Assembly: GCA_947495035.1 (NCBI GenBank)
Contig: CANLXI010000018.1
Span: 1 to 64,000, forward strand
Direction: 5' to 3'
Origin: an uncultured Granulosicoccus sp.
GTDB taxonomy: Bacteria > Pseudomonadota > Gammaproteobacteria > Granulosicoccales > Granulosicoccaceae
Length of the DNA stretch: 64,000 nucleotides
The notes below the pieces were generated by a model. The model ran no database searches and was not told where the DNA came from. It worked only from the letters and a program-made list of their open reading frames with translations. This document shows, in pieces, positions 62,653 through 64,000 of this stretch. Positions within the stretch are counted from its first letter, which is position 1. Each line of letters starts with the position of its first letter. The translations under genes were made by a program, and so were the position numbers.

Positions 62653-63219
62653 TCACGCAGCCGCAGTCGACTTCTTCTCCCAGGCAAATTTCTCGAAAAC
62701 CTGATCGACAGAAGTCTGCGCAAAGTGGTTGGTGTAGTTGGACATCAGCTTCTGAGCGGCACCCAGAATCACCTCCAGAATATTGGTGCGTGTGAATCCC
62801 GCATCCAGGAAGGCCTGCGTGTCGGCTTCTGACACGAAACCGCGGTCGCGAATGACCAGCAGCGTGAAATCTCGCAGGGCCTCCAGCTTTGCGCTCGGCA
62901 GAGGTGTTTCGTTGCGCAATGCATCGGTAATGGCATCGTCTACCTTCATCATCTTTGCGATACCGGTGTGCGCAGGCACGCAATAGTGGCAGTCCTGCTC
63001 GACATTCACGGTCTGCCAGACAACGGTTTTTTCCTCATCGCTCAGGCTGGTGGCCATGAATTGCTGATGAGCAAAGTTGTAGCTGGCCAGCAGACTCGGT
63101 GAGTCGGCCATGACAGCGTGCAGGCCGGGAATGCGGCCATTGTTCTTCAGTGACGTTTCCAGCAGTGGTTTGGATGCTTCCGGCGCTGATTCGATGGTAT
63201 GTCTGACGAAGTCGGTCAT
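62653..63219 (-). CDS. AhpD/carboxymuconolactone decarboxylase-family protein
   Basis: The ATG at 63219 follows AGGA by eight bases. The 188-residue protein has the CMD/AhpD helical fold with the redox motif CHYCVPAHTG (CxxC plus histidine), preceded by the VVWQTVNVEQ helix. This group reduces peroxides or protects against oxidants. It is divergent from a TetR gene across a region with two palindromes, so it is probably the repressor's main target. Confidence 0.88.
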   Translation of the reverse strand: MTDFVRHTIESAPEASKPLLETSLKNNGRIPGLHAVMADSPSLLASYNFAHQQFMATSLSDEEKTVVWQTVNVEQDCHYCVPAHTGIAKMMKVDDAITDALRNETPLPSAKLEALRDFTLLVIRDRGFVSEADTQAFLDAGFTRTNILEVILGAAQKLMSNYTNHFAQTSVDQVFEKFAWEKKSTAAA

Positions 63220-63326
63220 GGGTATGTTTCCTTGAGTTTGTCGTTTGGAGTCGGTGAATGTCTTGTGTCATCGATACCGGGAAAACGGACAGCCATGAAC
63301 TGGCCATCTGCCTCCCGGCAGCTTTT

Positions 63327-63346
63327 AATTGAACGATCATTCAATT
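63327..63346. promoter_or_regulatory. TetR operator-like palindrome 1
   Basis: TTGAACGATCATTCAA with flanking AA/TT forms a 20-bp palindrome with one mismatched pair. It lies about 110 bases before the AhpD/CMD gene start. Confidence 0.78.
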
Positions 63347-63388
63347 ATGGAGCGATCCTAATTGCATTCAAGGAGCGAGTCAAGCTAA

Positions 63389-63408
63389 AATTGAACGATC
63401 ACTCAAAA
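63389..63408. promoter_or_regulatory. TetR operator-like palindrome 2
   Basis: TTGAACGATCACTCAA repeats the same sequence with one change, 62 bases centre to centre from the first and 44 bases before the tetR start. Both copies suit the neighbouring TetR protein. Confidence 0.78.
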
Positions 63409-63451
63409 TATTTTTCACACGGTCTGACCGCCCTTCACCCGAGAACACACG

Positions 63452-64000
63452 ATGGCCCGTACTGCTCGCTTTGATCGCCAGGTTGCTCTGGACAACGCCG
63501 TGGAGCTTTTCTGGACCAGAGGCTATTACGCATCTTCCATGAAGCAGATCGAAGGTGCTCTGGATATGCGCCCAGGCAGCCTGTACGCCACCTTTGGCAA
63601 CAAAAGTGGTCTGTTTGCAGAAGCCCTGCAGGCCTATGCGGCGCGCTCAGGTGGTGACCTGCAGCAAATGATGGGTGGATCGCAAAGTCCGATCGAAGGC
63701 CTGAAAGGCTATCTGCGCTCCTTCGCCAGACCGTGTCACAAAGGCGCAGGGGTGCCATCGAAGGCCTGCATGCTGGTCAAGACCCTGCTGGAACTCAATG
63801 ACGAGGACGCGGACTTGAGAACTCAGGTCGAAGCCCTGCTTGCTACCGTAGAGCAAGGTCTTTGCAGGATTCTCGAAAAAGGCAAGGACGCAGGAGAACT
63901 GCGAGCCGACGTCGATTGCGCGCGCCTGGCGCGCCTGCTGCAGACGCAGATCATCGGCCTGCGAGCCTTTGCCGCACGCAATGTGCCCGACGAGCAGATC
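63452..64000 (+). CDS. TetR-family repressor (cut by window end)
   Basis: The ATG at 63452 opens a protein of at least 183 residues with no stop before the window edge. The N-terminal helix-turn-helix is clear (FWTRGYYASSMKQIEGALDM then RPGSLYATFGNKSGLFAEAL). The C-terminal part has ACMLVKTLLELNDEDADLR, as in TetR proteins next to alkyl-hydroperoxidase or reductase genes. It is divergent from the AhpD/CMD gene and flanks two matching palindromes, so autorepression plus repression of that gene is likely. Confidence 0.9.
   Translation, partial: MARTARFDRQVALDNAVELFWTRGYYASSMKQIEGALDMRPGSLYATFGNKSGLFAEALQAYAARSGGDLQQMMGGSQSPIEGLKGYLRSFARPCHKGAGVPSKACMLVKTLLELNDEDADLRTQVEALLATVEQGLCRILEKGKDAGELRADVDCARLARLLQTQIIGLRAFAARNVPDEQI

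Noticed and set aside
1..64000. CRISPR array, tRNA or rRNA
   Set aside because: No regularly spaced short repeats, cloverleaf or rRNA-like stretches were seen on reading; a tRNA scan and covariance search would settle it.

Overview
The window reads as chromosome of a moderately GC-rich, free-living, probably marine gammaproteobacterium. Supporting signs are the many periplasmic binding proteins, ABC importers for peptides and sugars, a GH16 polysaccharide hydrolase, TetR/LysR/GntR/RpiR regulators and clear Shine-Dalgarno sites. A Granulosicoccus-like organism would fit, but that is a guess from gene content. I saw no rRNA, tRNA or CRISPR array.

The first 11 kb look like an accessory island. 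They are visibly more A+T-rich than the rest and carry decayed mobile DNA: an IS66 transposase fragment, a frameshifted serine recombinase, an IS3 3' remnant, and an IS1380-family element inserted with a CTAG target duplication and two in-frame stops in its transposase. Among these lie a LysR regulator, a secreted GH16 enzyme with FN3 modules, two secreted proteins just downstream of it, and an orphan TRAP-type binding protein. At 11.1-13.1 kb a two-gene unit encodes a small basic coiled-coil protein and a membrane-anchored DUF4041/GIY-YIG nuclease with the architecture of the SNIPE anti-phage protein.

From 13.4 to 23.6 kb there are three more members of the secreted family seen in the island: a tandem pair at 13.4-16.8 kb and a larger one at 21.7 kb. 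All five share a C-terminal domain with a conserved cysteine pair, attached to variable front modules. Between them lie a gamma-glutamylcyclotransferase-like gene facing a class II glutamine amidotransferase, an MFS efflux pump and a membrane protein; the last two appear to use AUC/AUU starts. From 23.8 to 27.1 kb come a bL31 gene, a TetR/SDR module with four operator-like sites, a degenerate ADP-ribosylglycohydrolase and a small unknown protein.

From 27.3 to 35.3 kb there is a five-gene Opp/Dpp-type peptide importer, an amidohydrolase and a divergent RpiR regulator. A MscS-type channel, a cardiolipin-synthase-like phospholipase D, a PHB-depolymerase-type esterase and an FGGY pentulose kinase follow. 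From 42.8 to 48.7 kb a same-strand run encodes two orphan binding proteins, a hybrid histidine kinase, a single-domain response regulator and a REC-adenylate cyclase, suggesting a sensor-to-cAMP circuit. From 49.2 to 58.1 kb lies a sugar-acid locus: an aldo/keto reductase and RhaS/RbsA-type ABC importer diverge from a lactonase, a GntR/FCD regulator and an L-rhamnonate-dehydratase-like enolase, across a large palindrome. The end of the window holds a ThrE exporter, a sulfotransferase, a second cyclase fused to TolB/TPR-like modules, RidA, and an AhpD/CMD-family gene divergent from a TetR gene cut by the window edge.
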